Shown: piece after piece, positions 30,637 to 39,034 of the stretch
How positions within the stretch are numbered: position 1 is the first letter of the stretch
Layout: each line of letters begins with the position of its first letter
The notes under the pieces: model-generated
Seen by the model: the letters and a program-made list of their open reading frames with translations, nothing else
Database searches by the model: none
What the model was told of the DNA's origin: nothing
Position numbers and translations under genes: made by a program
Source of the DNA: an uncultured Verrucomicrobiota bacterium
Lineage (GTDB): Bacteria > Verrucomicrobiota > Kiritimatiellia > CAIQIC01 > Lenti-01
NCBI GenBank assembly: GCA_938003985.1
Contig: CALKWZ010000043.1
Location: forward strand, 1 to 64,000
Length of the DNA: 64,000 nucleotides
Direction of reading: 5' to 3'

Positions 30637-30665
30637 ACGGCAAAATGGCGAAAACCGGTTTTTTC

Positions 30666-30694
30666 TTTCGCCCGGCCCGGGAAGGGGTTAATCT
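30666..30694 (+). promoter_or_regulatory. Weak candidate promoter of the lactate dehydrogenase gene
   Basis: TTTCGC, 17 bp, TAATCT (30689-30694), about 31 nt before the ATG, with GGAG near the start. Just upstream, AAAACCGGTTTTTTC (from about 30653) could act as a terminator for the preceding gene. Confidence 0.25.
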
Positions 30695-30725
30695 TCCATC
30701 CGTGCAGGAGAAGTCCGGAGAAAGC

Positions 30726-31682
30726 ATGGCGAATTTCAAATCGAGGAAAGTGGTGGTGGTGGGCGCCGGCGCGGTCGGCTCGGGTTTCGCGTTCGCGCTG
30801 GCCCAGTCGGGGATCGCGGAGGAAATCGTGCTGGTCGACGTCAACGCCGACCTCGCCAAGGGGCAGGCGCTGGACCTCGCCCACGGCGCGCCGTTCTACC
30901 GCCCCGTGAACATCCACGCCGACGTCGCTCCCGAGGCCTACCGGAACGCCGCCATCGTCGTCGTCACCGCCGGCAAGGCGCAGGCCGGCCCGAACCAAAG
31001 CCGCCTGGACCTGATGCAGATCAACGCCAAGATCGTCACGTCCATCGTGACCGACGTCCAAGCGGTCAATCCCGACGCCATCATGCTGATCGCGACGAAT
31101 CCGGTGGACATCCTCACGCACGTCGCGCGGCTGCGCACGAACTGGCCGCGCGGCCGGATCCTCGGGTCCGGCACGGTGCTCGACTCGGCGCGCTTCCGCT
31201 GGCTGCTGGCCGAACACTGCGGCATCTCGCCGCAGAACGTGCACGCCTCCATCCTCGGCGAGCACGGCGACAGCGAATTCGCCGCCTGGTCGCTCGTGCA
31301 CGTCGGCGGCCTGCCGATGGGCGACTACTGCACCGTCTGCCGCAAATGCGACTTCATCCACCGCCGGCCGCAGATCCTCGAACAGGTGCGGCGCTCGGCC
31401 TACCACATCATCGGCTACAAGGGCTCCACCAGCTTCGGGGTGGCCATGGCCATGACGCAGATCGTGCGCGCCATCCTGCGCAACGAGCGCCGCGTCATGA
31501 CGGTCTCCGCCCCGCTCGAAGGCGAATACGGCCTGAGTGACGTCACCCTCGGCATTCCCTGCGTGGTCGGCGCGGGCGGCATCGAAGACATCATCGAAGC
31601 GCGCCTCACGCCGGAAGAAATGCAGGAGCTGGCCCGTTCCGCCCAGATCTTGAAAGACAACCTCGCGCAACTCGGACCATGA
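30726..31682 (+). CDS. ldh: L-lactate dehydrogenase
   Basis: This is an NAD-dependent oxidoreductase interconverting pyruvate and L-lactate, a fermentative redox sink. The 318-residue protein has the NAD-binding VVVVGAGAVGSGFAFAL, the TNPVDILTHV motif and the active-site histidine in ILGEHGDSEFAAWS. The substrate-discriminating position in TAGKAQAGPNQSRLDL is Gln, as in lactate dehydrogenases, rather than the Arg of malate dehydrogenases. GGAGAAAGC precedes the ATG. Its last codons overlap the sensor kinase start by ATGA, coupling the two proteins. Confidence 0.92.
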   Translation: MANFKSRKVVVVGAGAVGSGFAFALAQSGIAEEIVLVDVNADLAKGQALDLAHGAPFYRPVNIHADVAPEAYRNAAIVVVTAGKAQAGPNQSRLDLMQINAKIVTSIVTDVQAVNPDAIMLIATNPVDILTHVARLRTNWPRGRILGSGTVLDSARFRWLLAEHCGISPQNVHASILGEHGDSEFAAWSLVHVGGLPMGDYCTVCRKCDFIHRRPQILEQVRRSAYHIIGYKGSTSFGVAMAMTQIVRAILRNERRVMTVSAPLEGEYGLSDVTLGIPCVVGAGGIEDIIEARLTPEEMQELARSAQILKDNLAQLGP

Positions 31683-33721
31683 ACATCCGGCCTGCCCGCC
31701 CAACGAGATTCCGGACCGCGCTGCGCGCGGCCGGCGCGGCGGGCATCGTCGGGCTGGCGCTCTGGGCGCCCGCGCCGGCATCGGCCCAGACTTCCCGGCC
31801 GCCGCTGGTGGTGACGCTCGACGACAACTACCCGCCCTACGTCTTCCGCGACGCCGACGGCAACCTGAAGGGCATCCTGCCGGACCAATGGGCGCTTTGG
31901 TCCAAGAAAACCGGGACGCCCGTGGATTTGCAGGCCTTGGAATGGAACAAGGCCCAGCAATTCATGCGGGACGGCAAAGCCGACGTCATCGACACCGTGT
32001 TCCTCACCGACGAGCGCAAGCAGCTCTACGATTTCACCCCGCCCTATGCCCAGATCACGGTGCCCGTCTACGCCCACAAGTCCCTGGGCGGCATCGCGGA
32101 CATCGCCTCGCTGAAAGGCTTCAACGTCGGCGTCAAGGCCGGCGACGCCGTCATCGGACATCTGGCCGGCCGGGGCATCGACACCCTCGAGGAATTCCCA
32201 AGCTACGAAGCCATCGTCCATGCCGCGAAGAACCAGGAAATCAAGGTGTTCTCGGTCGACGAGCCCGCCGCGGTCTATTTCATGTACAAGCTGGGCATCG
32301 CCGGCGAATTCCGGCAGTCGTTCGTGCTCTACACCGGCGAATTCCACCGCGCGGTGCGGAAAAACCGGCCCGAACTGCTGCAACTGGTCCAGACCGGGTT
32401 CGGCCGGATCTCGCAGCGGGAATACCGCCAGATCGAGCGGAAATGGCTGGGCGCGCCGTTCCTGCTGCGGGAAATCGCCCGCCAATGGGGATTCTACCTG
32501 CTGCTGGTCCTCGTCGTGCTGCTCGCCCTCGCCGCGCTCAACGCCGTCCTTTCCTTCCGGGTCCGCGCCCGGACCGCCGAATTGCGCGAATCGCGCGAGT
32601 ATTTCGCGACCGTTTTCGACTCCATCAACGACGCCCTCTTCATCCACGACGCGCAGACCTTCCGCGTCGTCGACGTCAACCGGCGCATGCTGGAAATGTA
32701 CGGGTACGACACGCACGCGGAAGCGCTCGACGCCTTCAACCGCATGTCCGGCGGCGAACCGCCGTTTGCGATGGACGACGCGGTCCGCTGGATGACCAAG
32801 GCCCGCGACGAAGGCCCCCAGGTGTTCGAGTGGCGTTCCCGCCACCGCGACGGCCATCCGTTCTGGGTGGAAATCGCGATCCGCCGCGTGCGCCTGCAAA
32901 CCGCGGACCGCCTGCTGGTCGTGGCCCGCGACATCTCCGACCGCAAGAAAACCGAAGCGGATCGGCAGGAACTGGAACGCCGCACGCTGGAAGCGCAGAA
33001 ACTGGAAAGCCTCGGCCTGTTGGCCGGGGGCATCGCCCACGACTTCAACAACCTGCTCGCCGCCATCATGGGCAACCTCGATCTCGCCTTGCTGACGTTG
33101 CCGCCGGAGTCGCCGGCCCGCGACGATTTGGTCGCCGCCGGCGTTTCCACGAAGCAGGCGGCCGAACTCGTGCAGCAGATGCTGGCCTATTCCGGCCAAA
33201 GCCGGTTCGCGATCGAAACGCTGGACGTCGCCGCGACGCTGCACCGAACCCTCCAGATGGCCCGTTCGACGTTGCCGGCCCACGCCCAGATCCAGCTGAA
33301 AATTCCCGCCGCCCTGCCCGCCATCGAGGCCGACGAAGGCCAAGTGCGCCAGGTCGTCATGAATCTCATCGCCAACGCGGCCGAGGCCTTGGAAAACCGG
33401 CCCGGCACGATCGAACTGGCGGCCGGCGCCTGCGCGGCCCGCGACGTGCCGGCCGCGCCGCTCTGGCCCCATGCGCCGCTGGCGGCGGAGCGCTACGTCT
33501 ACGTCGAGGTGACCGATCCCGGCGTCGGCATCCCCGCCGACCAGCTCGGCAAGATTTTCGAGCCGTTTTTCAGCACGAAATTCACCGGGCGAGGCTTGGG
33601 CCTGCCGGCCGTGCTCGGCATCGTGCGCGGCCACAAAGGCGCCATCCAGGTGCACAGCGTCCCCGGCCAGGGGTCCACCTTCCGCGTGTTGTTCCCCGCC
33701 GCCAAGCCGGTTCCGGCCTAG
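31679..33721 (+). CDS. Sensor histidine kinase with periplasmic solute-binding sensor and PAS domain
   Basis: The 680-residue kinase has a signal peptide (about 1-36), then a periplasmic family-3 solute-binding domain (LVVTLDDNYPPYVFRDADGNLKG to about residue 260). One membrane helix follows (WGFYLLLVLVVLLALAALNA, about 271-290), then a PAS/PAC domain (about 305-425), the H-box GGIAHDFNNLLAAIMGN (His near 455) and the HATPase boxes NLIANAAEAL, DPGVGIPADQLGKIFEPFFS and GRGLGLPAVLGIV. No receiver domain or response regulator is adjacent, so it is an orphan kinase. It starts inside the ldh stop codon region and ends in a 4-bp convergent overlap with the next operon. Confidence 0.9.
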   Translation: MNIRPARPTRFRTALRAAGAAGIVGLALWAPAPASAQTSRPPLVVTLDDNYPPYVFRDADGNLKGILPDQWALWSKKTGTPVDLQALEWNKAQQFMRDGKADVIDTVFLTDERKQLYDFTPPYAQITVPVYAHKSLGGIADIASLKGFNVGVKAGDAVIGHLAGRGIDTLEEFPSYEAIVHAAKNQEIKVFSVDEPAAVYFMYKLGIAGEFRQSFVLYTGEFHRAVRKNRPELLQLVQTGFGRISQREYRQIERKWLGAPFLLREIARQWGFYLLLVLVVLLALAALNAVLSFRVRARTAELRESREYFATVFDSINDALFIHDAQTFRVVDVNRRMLEMYGYDTHAEALDAFNRMSGGEPPFAMDDAVRWMTKARDEGPQVFEWRSRHRDGHPFWVEIAIRRVRLQTADRLLVVARDISDRKKTEADRQELERRTLEAQKLESLGLLAGGIAHDFNNLLAAIMGNLDLALLTLPPESPARDDLVAAGVSTKQAAELVQQMLAYSGQSRFAIETLDVAATLHRTLQMARSTLPAHAQIQLKIPAALPAIEADEGQVRQVVMNLIANAAEALENRPGTIELAAGACAARDVPAAPLWPHAPLAAERYVYVEVTDPGVGIPADQLGKIFEPFFSTKFTGRGLGLPAVLGIVRGHKGAIQVHSVPGQGSTFRVLFPAAKPVPA

Positions 33722-34485
33722 CGGGACTCGTCCAGCCGCCCCAGCAGCCGCAACAGCCCGTCGAGAATCGCCACGGGGTGCGGAGGGCAACCGGGAATAT
33801 ACAGATCCACCGGCACGACGGCGTCCGCGCCGTTGCGGACTTCCGCATGGCCCGCGTAAGGCCCGCCGGAAATCGCGCAGGCGCCGACCGCGATCACCAG
33901 CCGCGGCTCCGGCAGCGCGTCGTAGGTTTTCTTCAGCGCCAACGCCATGTTCTCCGGCACCGGCCCCGTGATCAGCAGGCCGTCGGCGTGCCGCGGCGAT
34001 GCCACGAACTGGATGCCGAACCGGCCCAGGTCGAAAACGACGGTGCTCAGCACGTTGGTATCGGCCTCGCAGGCGTTGCAGCCGCCGGCGCTGACCTGGC
34101 GCAGCTTCAGCGAACGGCCGAAGAGGCTTTTCATCTTCTCGTCGAGGGCTTCGGCCAACCGCCGTTCCGCCGTCCCCGCCACGAGTTCGCCGCGCCGCCG
34201 CGCCGCCACGCGGTGGTCGCGCGTGAAGCGGATCGCGCCCGGCGGGCAGGCCGCCGCGCAATCGCCGCAGAACAGGCATTTCCCCAGATCGATGCGGATC
34301 GCGCCGGGGGCGAGTTCGAGCGCCCCCACCGGGCACGCCGCCGCGCAGGCCGCGCAGCCGGCCGGGCATTTTTCCGGCGCGAGTTCCGGCGCGCCGCGGT
34401 AGCGCTCGGGAATCGTCGGCGGCCGCGCGGGATAGGCCACCGTGCGGTGCTTCTGCCGGAATCGTTCGAGAAGGACCCGGATCAT
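33718..34485 (-). CDS. Ferredoxin/small-subunit fusion of a hydrogenase-4/Ehr-like complex (HyfH+HyfI, NuoI+NuoB-like)
   Basis: The 255-residue peripheral subunit joins two proteins that are usually separate. Residues 1-110 carry a two-[4Fe-4S] ferredoxin: CPAGCAACAAACPVGA and CLFCGDCAAACPPGA. Residues 125-250 are the NuoB/HycG-type small subunit with the four proximal-cluster cysteines intact: GGCNACEAD, VGACAISGGPY and IPGCPPHPVAILDG. It would pass electrons from a ferredoxin-like donor to the site formed with the large subunit. The start overlaps the large-subunit gene by 4 nt. It ends the operon and shares stop-codon bases with the convergent kinase gene. Confidence 0.88.
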   Translation of the reverse strand: MIRVLLERFRQKHRTVAYPARPPTIPERYRGAPELAPEKCPAGCAACAAACPVGALELAPGAIRIDLGKCLFCGDCAAACPPGAIRFTRDHRVAARRRGELVAGTAERRLAEALDEKMKSLFGRSLKLRQVSAGGCNACEADTNVLSTVVFDLGRFGIQFVASPRHADGLLITGPVPENMALALKKTYDALPEPRLVIAVGACAISGGPYAGHAEVRNGADAVVPVDLYIPGCPPHPVAILDGLLRLLGRLDESR

Positions 34486-35996
34486 AGGTCGTGCCCGCCA
34501 TACGAAAGGTTGAAGCTCTTGTTGCAGAGCGGAAAGTCGGAGATTTCCTGGTTGCGCAGCGCCAGCGCCAATCCCAGCCAGTTGTGGAACGACGGATCCA
34601 CCACTTTGTAGCGCGCGAAACGGCCCGCCGCGTCCGTCGTCGCCACGTGGGCGATTTCGCCCCGCCAGCCTTCCTGCAGCGAAACGACCGTGACGTCCGC
34701 CGCCGGCGGTCCGCACGGCGCGCGCACGGGTCCGCCCGGCAGCGCCGCGATCTGGCCGCGGATGAATTCGACCGAGCGCCGGATTTCCAGCCAGCGCACG
34801 TAGGACCGCGCGAACACGTCGCCGCCCGCGCAGGCCGAGACCGGCAACTGCGCGAACCGGTAGATGCCCGACGGGAAATCGCGGCGGACGTCGAGCTCGA
34901 GGCCGCAGGCCCGCGCCGCCGGACCGACCAAGCCCAGTTCCACGGCGGTTTCCGGCGCCAGCGCGCCCGTATTCTCGAAGCGCGCCATCGCCGAAGGCGT
35001 TTCCCACAGCAGGTTCGCGGCCCCGGCCACGTCGCGGAAAGCGGCGTCCAGCCGGCCGCGCAAATCCGCGACCAAGGCGGCATCCACGTCGAACGCGACG
35101 CCGCCCGGGCGCACGAAGCCGCGTCCGAACCGGCTGCCGCACAGCAACGCGGTCATGTTCAGGAAGTCGCCGCGCAGCCGCCCGCAGAAGGACGCCGTCG
35201 GCAGGAAGCCCACGTCGCCCGCCAGCGCGCCGAGATCGCCCGTATGGTTGGCCAGGCGCTCCAGTTCGAGCGCCACCGCCCGCAAGGCCTGCGCGCGCGC
35301 CGGCACCCGGCAGCCCGCCAGCGCTTCCAGCGCCTGGACGTAGGCCAGCGCATGGCCGATCGTCGTGTCGCCCGCCAGCGTTTCCGCGTGGTGGATCGTG
35401 CGGGGATGCGGGCCGCCCAGCAGCGCGCGTTCCACCCCGCGATGCTGGTAGCCCAGCGAAATCTCCAGATGGAGCACTTGTTCGCCGTGGCACTGGAACC
35501 GGAAATGGCCCGGCTCGATGATGCCCGCGTGGACCGGGCCGACGGCGACCTCGTGGATGCCCTCGCCTTCCACGCGGAAGAAATCCATCACCGACGGCGC
35601 GGGTAGTTCGCCCTCCGGTCGGTCCCAGGCATCGTGGCCCGGACGATACGACCGGTGGAACCGCAACGGCTTGAGCCACGGGTGGCCGAGGGGCTTCACG
35701 CCCCACTGTTCCGCGATTTCGCGCTCGAATCCGGCGGCCTGCGGACATTCCGGCGTCAAGGCGGGATAGCTCTCGCCGGGATCCGTCGCCACGGCGCGCA
35801 ATTCGGCGGCGGCCTCGCGGGCCAGCACCGCCACGAGCCGCACGGCGGGGCCGGATTGCGGCACCCCGTAGAACGCGACGACCCGGCAACCTTCGGCGAC
35901 GGCATCGAGCACGGCCCGGCGGAAGTCGTCGATCGGCAGCAGCGGAATCTGCCCGTTCGGGACCTTTTCGAGATGCCGGAAAACCAGGATGCTCAC
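34482..35996 (-). CDS. Large subunit of an Ehr-like complex (HyfG/NuoC-D-like) lacking Ni-binding cysteines
   Basis: The 504-residue fusion has a NuoC-like N-terminus (about 1-145, GVKPLGHPWLKPLRFHR) and a NuoD/HycE-like C-terminus starting near HEVAVGPVHAGIIEPGHFRF and LEISLGYQHRGVERAL. In [NiFe]-hydrogenases two CxxC pairs hold nickel. The N-terminal position here reads HHAETLAGDTTIGHALAYVQ and the C-terminal end reads FPLCNKSFNLSYGG, so both pairs are missing. The protein should therefore not bind NiFe. This matches complex I NuoD or energy-converting hydrogenase-related (Ehr) subunits. The start is GTG at 35996 inside the upstream stop (GTGA). Confidence 0.88.
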   Translation of the reverse strand: MSILVFRHLEKVPNGQIPLLPIDDFRRAVLDAVAEGCRVVAFYGVPQSGPAVRLVAVLAREAAAELRAVATDPGESYPALTPECPQAAGFEREIAEQWGVKPLGHPWLKPLRFHRSYRPGHDAWDRPEGELPAPSVMDFFRVEGEGIHEVAVGPVHAGIIEPGHFRFQCHGEQVLHLEISLGYQHRGVERALLGGPHPRTIHHAETLAGDTTIGHALAYVQALEALAGCRVPARAQALRAVALELERLANHTGDLGALAGDVGFLPTASFCGRLRGDFLNMTALLCGSRFGRGFVRPGGVAFDVDAALVADLRGRLDAAFRDVAGAANLLWETPSAMARFENTGALAPETAVELGLVGPAARACGLELDVRRDFPSGIYRFAQLPVSACAGGDVFARSYVRWLEIRRSVEFIRGQIAALPGGPVRAPCGPPAADVTVVSLQEGWRGEIAHVATTDAAGRFARYKVVDPSFHNWLGLALALRNQEISDFPLCNKSFNLSYGGHDL

Positions 35997-37468
35997 GGCG
36001 TACCCCCGCCCAGCAACCGCGCCGCATGTTCCAGACCCGCCTGCAAGCCGGACGGAATCCAGAAGCCCAGCACCAGCGATACGGCCAGCAGCGCCAGCGC
36101 CGGCCAAACGGACGCCGCGGCTTCGCGCTCCGCCGGCGCGTCGCCCGGAGACCGCCCCAGCGCCATGCCGAGAAACGCCTTCGACATGCCCGCGAACGCG
36201 ATCGCCAGCGCCGCCAAGGCCACGACGCCCACGGCCGTCCGGCCCGGCGCGAAAGCTTCCTTCAGGATCGTGAATTCGCTGGCAAACGTGCCGAAGGGCG
36301 GCGAGCCGGCGATGGCGAAGAGTCCCGCCAGCCACAACAGGCCGCTCGCCGGCAGGCGCCGGATGCCGCCGCCGACGCGCGCGATGGTCTTCGTGCGATA
36401 GGCCGCCAGGAAATTGCCGGCCAACAGGAACAGGCCCGCCTTCACGGCGGAATGGTTCACGGCGTGGAGCAACGCGCCGTACAGGGCGGCGCCGCCCAGC
36501 CCCGCGCCCAGCGCCAGCAGCCCCATGTGCTCGATGCTGGAATAGGCCAGCATCCGCTTGTAGTCGGCGGCGTTCGCCAGAAACGCCGCCGCCACCGCGA
36601 CCGTGGCCAGGCCGAACGCGACCAGCAGCCCGCCGCTGAAATCGCCCAGCCCCGCCGCGGCGCAGATCGAATGCGCGCGCAGGATGCCCAGGAACGCGCA
36701 GTTGAGCAGCGCGCCCGACAGCAGCGCGGACACGGGCGACGGCGCCTCGCTGTGGGCGTCCGGCAGCCACGTGTGCATCGGCACGAGGCCCATCTTGGTG
36801 CCGTACCCCACCAGCAGGAGCGCGAAGGCGGCCTTCAGCCACGGCGCGCGCAGATCCGCGCCCCGCGCGACCAGCTCCGTCACCAGCAGCGTGCCGTCCG
36901 AGCCGTCGGCCGCGGCCGACGCCACCACGAGCAGGAAATTGCCCAGCAGCGCCAGCGCGATGCCCACGGAACACACCAGCAGATATTTCCAGGTCGCTTC
37001 CAGCGAACTCGGCTGGCGATGGAAATAGATCAGCGGGGCCGTGGCCAGGGTCGTCGCCTCCACCGCCACCCAGAGCACGCCCAGATGGCGGCTGGCCGCC
37101 ACCAGCGACATCGTGGAAAGGAACGCCAGCAGGCAGGCGGTGAAAACCGCCTCCGGCGCGTTCACGAAGACGGAACCCGTGTCCGCTTCGGTCTGCCGGC
37201 CGTGAGCCTCGCGCCCCAGGCTGTGCGCGGCATAAACCGCCGTCGCCAGGAACAGCAAGCTGGCGATGCCCAGGAACAGCCGGCCGGCCGCATCGAGCCC
37301 CACCCACGCGCCCGGCGCGACGTCCGGCGGCACGATCCAGCAGATCGCCGTCAGGGCGAAATGCCCCGCGGCCGTGGCCACCAGCAACGCGCGGCGCCGG
37401 CGGTCGGAGCGGATCAGCACCGCGGCCACGGCGGCCAGCAACGGCAGGATGACGAGCGTCCAGGTCAT
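35993..37468 (-). CDS. Antiporter-like membrane subunit of the Ehr-like complex (HyfF/NuoN-like)
   Basis: The 491-residue polytopic protein belongs to the Mrp/NuoL-M-N proton-pumping family. It has a conserved glutamate in LGVLWVAVEATTLATAPLIY, and the diagnostic stretch GTKMGLVPMHTWLPDAHSEA followed by PSPVSALLSG carries the key Lys and His. KRMLAYSSIEHMGLLALG and the second-half helix HAVNHSAVKAGLFLLAGN follow. These residues form the ion path in complex I and group 4 hydrogenases. I chose ATG 37468 (MTWTLVILPLL), which overlaps the hyfE-like stop (ATGA). It lies in the middle of the operon and ends by overlapping the large-subunit start. Confidence 0.9.
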   Translation of the reverse strand: MTWTLVILPLLAAVAAVLIRSDRRRRALLVATAAGHFALTAICWIVPPDVAPGAWVGLDAAGRLFLGIASLLFLATAVYAAHSLGREAHGRQTEADTGSVFVNAPEAVFTACLLAFLSTMSLVAASRHLGVLWVAVEATTLATAPLIYFHRQPSSLEATWKYLLVCSVGIALALLGNFLLVVASAAADGSDGTLLVTELVARGADLRAPWLKAAFALLLVGYGTKMGLVPMHTWLPDAHSEAPSPVSALLSGALLNCAFLGILRAHSICAAAGLGDFSGGLLVAFGLATVAVAAAFLANAADYKRMLAYSSIEHMGLLALGAGLGGAALYGALLHAVNHSAVKAGLFLLAGNFLAAYRTKTIARVGGGIRRLPASGLLWLAGLFAIAGSPPFGTFASEFTILKEAFAPGRTAVGVVALAALAIAFAGMSKAFLGMALGRSPGDAPAEREAAASVWPALALLAVSLVLGFWIPSGLQAGLEHAARLLGGGTP

Positions 37469-38118
37469 GGCGCCGGTTCCTTCAGCGCCCGGAGCTGGTC
37501 CACGTCGATGTGGTCGAACTCGCGGTTGATGTGGAACACGATGATGCCCATGACGAACACCGCCACGAAGACGTCCAGCAGCACGCCCAGTTCGACCAGC
37601 AGCGGCATGGCTTCCACCAGCACCATGCCCAGCGCGAAGATCCCGTTTTCGAGCACGACGTAACCGAGCACCTGCGTGATGGCTTTCCGCCGCGCCACGA
37701 TCAGGAACAAGCCCGTCCAGACCGTGAACAGGCCCGCCGGCACCAGCCATTGCGAAGGCGCCGGCCACGGCAGCGGCAACCGCGCGCCGAACCCGAACGA
37801 GAGCGCCAGCGCCCCCATCCCGATCAGCAGCGACGCCACGTAGCCGACCAGCGGCTCGATTTCGCGCCGGGCATTGGTTTCGCGCAAGGCGCGGTTCAGC
37901 AAGGACGGGAACACGAAGCCCTTGAGCAGCGCGCTGCCGGCGCCCAGCAGGACCGCGGACCAGCCGAACCCGTGTCCGTGCGCGAGCAGCGGCAGCAGAC
38001 CCAGCATCAGCCCCTGCAGCGCGGCGATGCGGATTGCGTTCCGCAACCGGCTCGAGCCCAGCAGGACCAAGTCCGTCAGGACCAAAAACACCAACAACAT
38101 GTCCAGCGCGTTGTTCAT
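37465..38118 (-). CDS. Small membrane subunit of the Ehr-like complex (HyfE/NuoK-like)
   Basis: The 217-residue protein has six or seven hydrophobic segments, including VFLVLTDLVLLGSSRLRNAI and the NuoK-like VLGYVVLENGIFALGMVLVE with an intramembrane glutamate. Length and pattern fit HyfE of formate hydrogenlyase-2 and Ehr clusters. It begins 4 bp after the NuoH-like gene and overlaps the next gene by ATGA. Confidence 0.87.
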   Translation of the reverse strand: MNNALDMLLVFLVLTDLVLLGSSRLRNAIRIAALQGLMLGLLPLLAHGHGFGWSAVLLGAGSALLKGFVFPSLLNRALRETNARREIEPLVGYVASLLIGMGALALSFGFGARLPLPWPAPSQWLVPAGLFTVWTGLFLIVARRKAITQVLGYVVLENGIFALGMVLVEAMPLLVELGVLLDVFVAVFVMGIIVFHINREFDHIDVDQLRALKEPAP

Positions 38119-38122
38119 GCGG

Positions 38123-39034
38123 TCACCGGAACGTCAGCAACAGGCCCAAGGCGCAGAGCACGCCCGCGCCCACCAGCAATTGGGGCACGCGCAGGAGGCG
38201 GACGCGCGCCAGGCAAGACTCCACCGCGCCCGTCGCGATGGCCAAAACCAGCAGGCCCGCCAGACCGGCCGCGAGATCCGCCAGCGGACGACCAGTTGCC
38301 CCTGGCGGGAACAGCCCGACGACCAGCGCGCCCAGCACCCACAGCTTCACGGCCGCCGCCCACTGCACGAAACCGAAATCGACGCCGCCGTGGTCCAGCA
38401 CCATCACTTCGTGGACCATCGTCAATTCAAGGTGGGTATTCGGATCGTCCACGGGCATGCGGCAGTTTTCCGACAGATAGAGCACGAAGAATCCGGCGGC
38501 CACCAGGGCCAACAGCGGCAACGCCTGCGACCAGACCGCGGCGGACAACCCCGCGTACATGGCCGACAAGGACAAGTCCTGCGCCTGGCGGGCCAGCGCG
38601 GCCAATCCCACCAGCAACGCCGGTTCCGCGAACGTCGCGAACTGCACCTCGCGGCTGGCGCCCATGCCCTCGAAGCTCGAGCCCGTATCCAGCGCGGCGA
38701 CCACCGTGAAAAACCGGCCCAGCCCCAGCAGATAGGCCAGCAGGATGAAATCGCCCGCAAAGGCGAGCGGGGCCGGCACGCGCCCCAGCGGCAAGACCAT
38801 CAATGCCGCCAACAGGCAGGCGAAATTCACGATCGGCCCCGCGCGGAAAATCCAGGTCGTCGTCCGGCTGTAGGTCGCGCCCTTGCGGAACAGCTTCCAG
38901 AGATCGAAATAGGCCTGGAGCAGCGGCGGCCCCCGGCGGCCCGCGAAGAACGCCTTCGTGCGGTTGATCACACCCGGCAACAGCGGCGCCAGCGCCACGG
39001 CCAGCACGGGGTGCAATATGGACGCCGCGTTCAT
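38123..39034 (-). CDS. NuoH/HyfC-like membrane anchor subunit of the Ehr-like complex
   Basis: The 303-residue, roughly eight-helix protein connects the peripheral arm to the membrane arm. It retains family signatures: GVINRTKAFFAGRRGPPLLQ (cytoplasmic loop), DLWKLFRKGATYS, the acidic loop GMGASREVQFATFAEPALLV and ENCRMPVDDPNTHLELTM. The conserved Glu/Asp residues here line the quinone-site-to-membrane proton channel in complex I. Its ATG overlaps the preceding NuoL-like stop by 4 nt. Confidence 0.9.
   Translation of the reverse strand: MNAASILHPVLAVALAPLLPGVINRTKAFFAGRRGPPLLQAYFDLWKLFRKGATYSRTTTWIFRAGPIVNFACLLAALMVLPLGRVPAPLAFAGDFILLAYLLGLGRFFTVVAALDTGSSFEGMGASREVQFATFAEPALLVGLAALARQAQDLSLSAMYAGLSAAVWSQALPLLALVAAGFFVLYLSENCRMPVDDPNTHLELTMVHEVMVLDHGGVDFGFVQWAAAVKLWVLGALVVGLFPPGATGRPLADLAAGLAGLLVLAIATGAVESCLARVRLLRVPQLLVGAGVLCALGLLLTFR

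Noticed and set aside
30726..31682. Malate dehydrogenase instead of lactate dehydrogenase
   Set aside because: The substrate-specificity position in TAGKAQAGPNQSRLDL is Gln, as in lactate dehydrogenases, not Arg.
34482..35996. Calling this gene a [NiFe]-hydrogenase large subunit
   Set aside because: Both nickel-binding CxxC pairs are absent, so hydrogenase activity should not be assigned.
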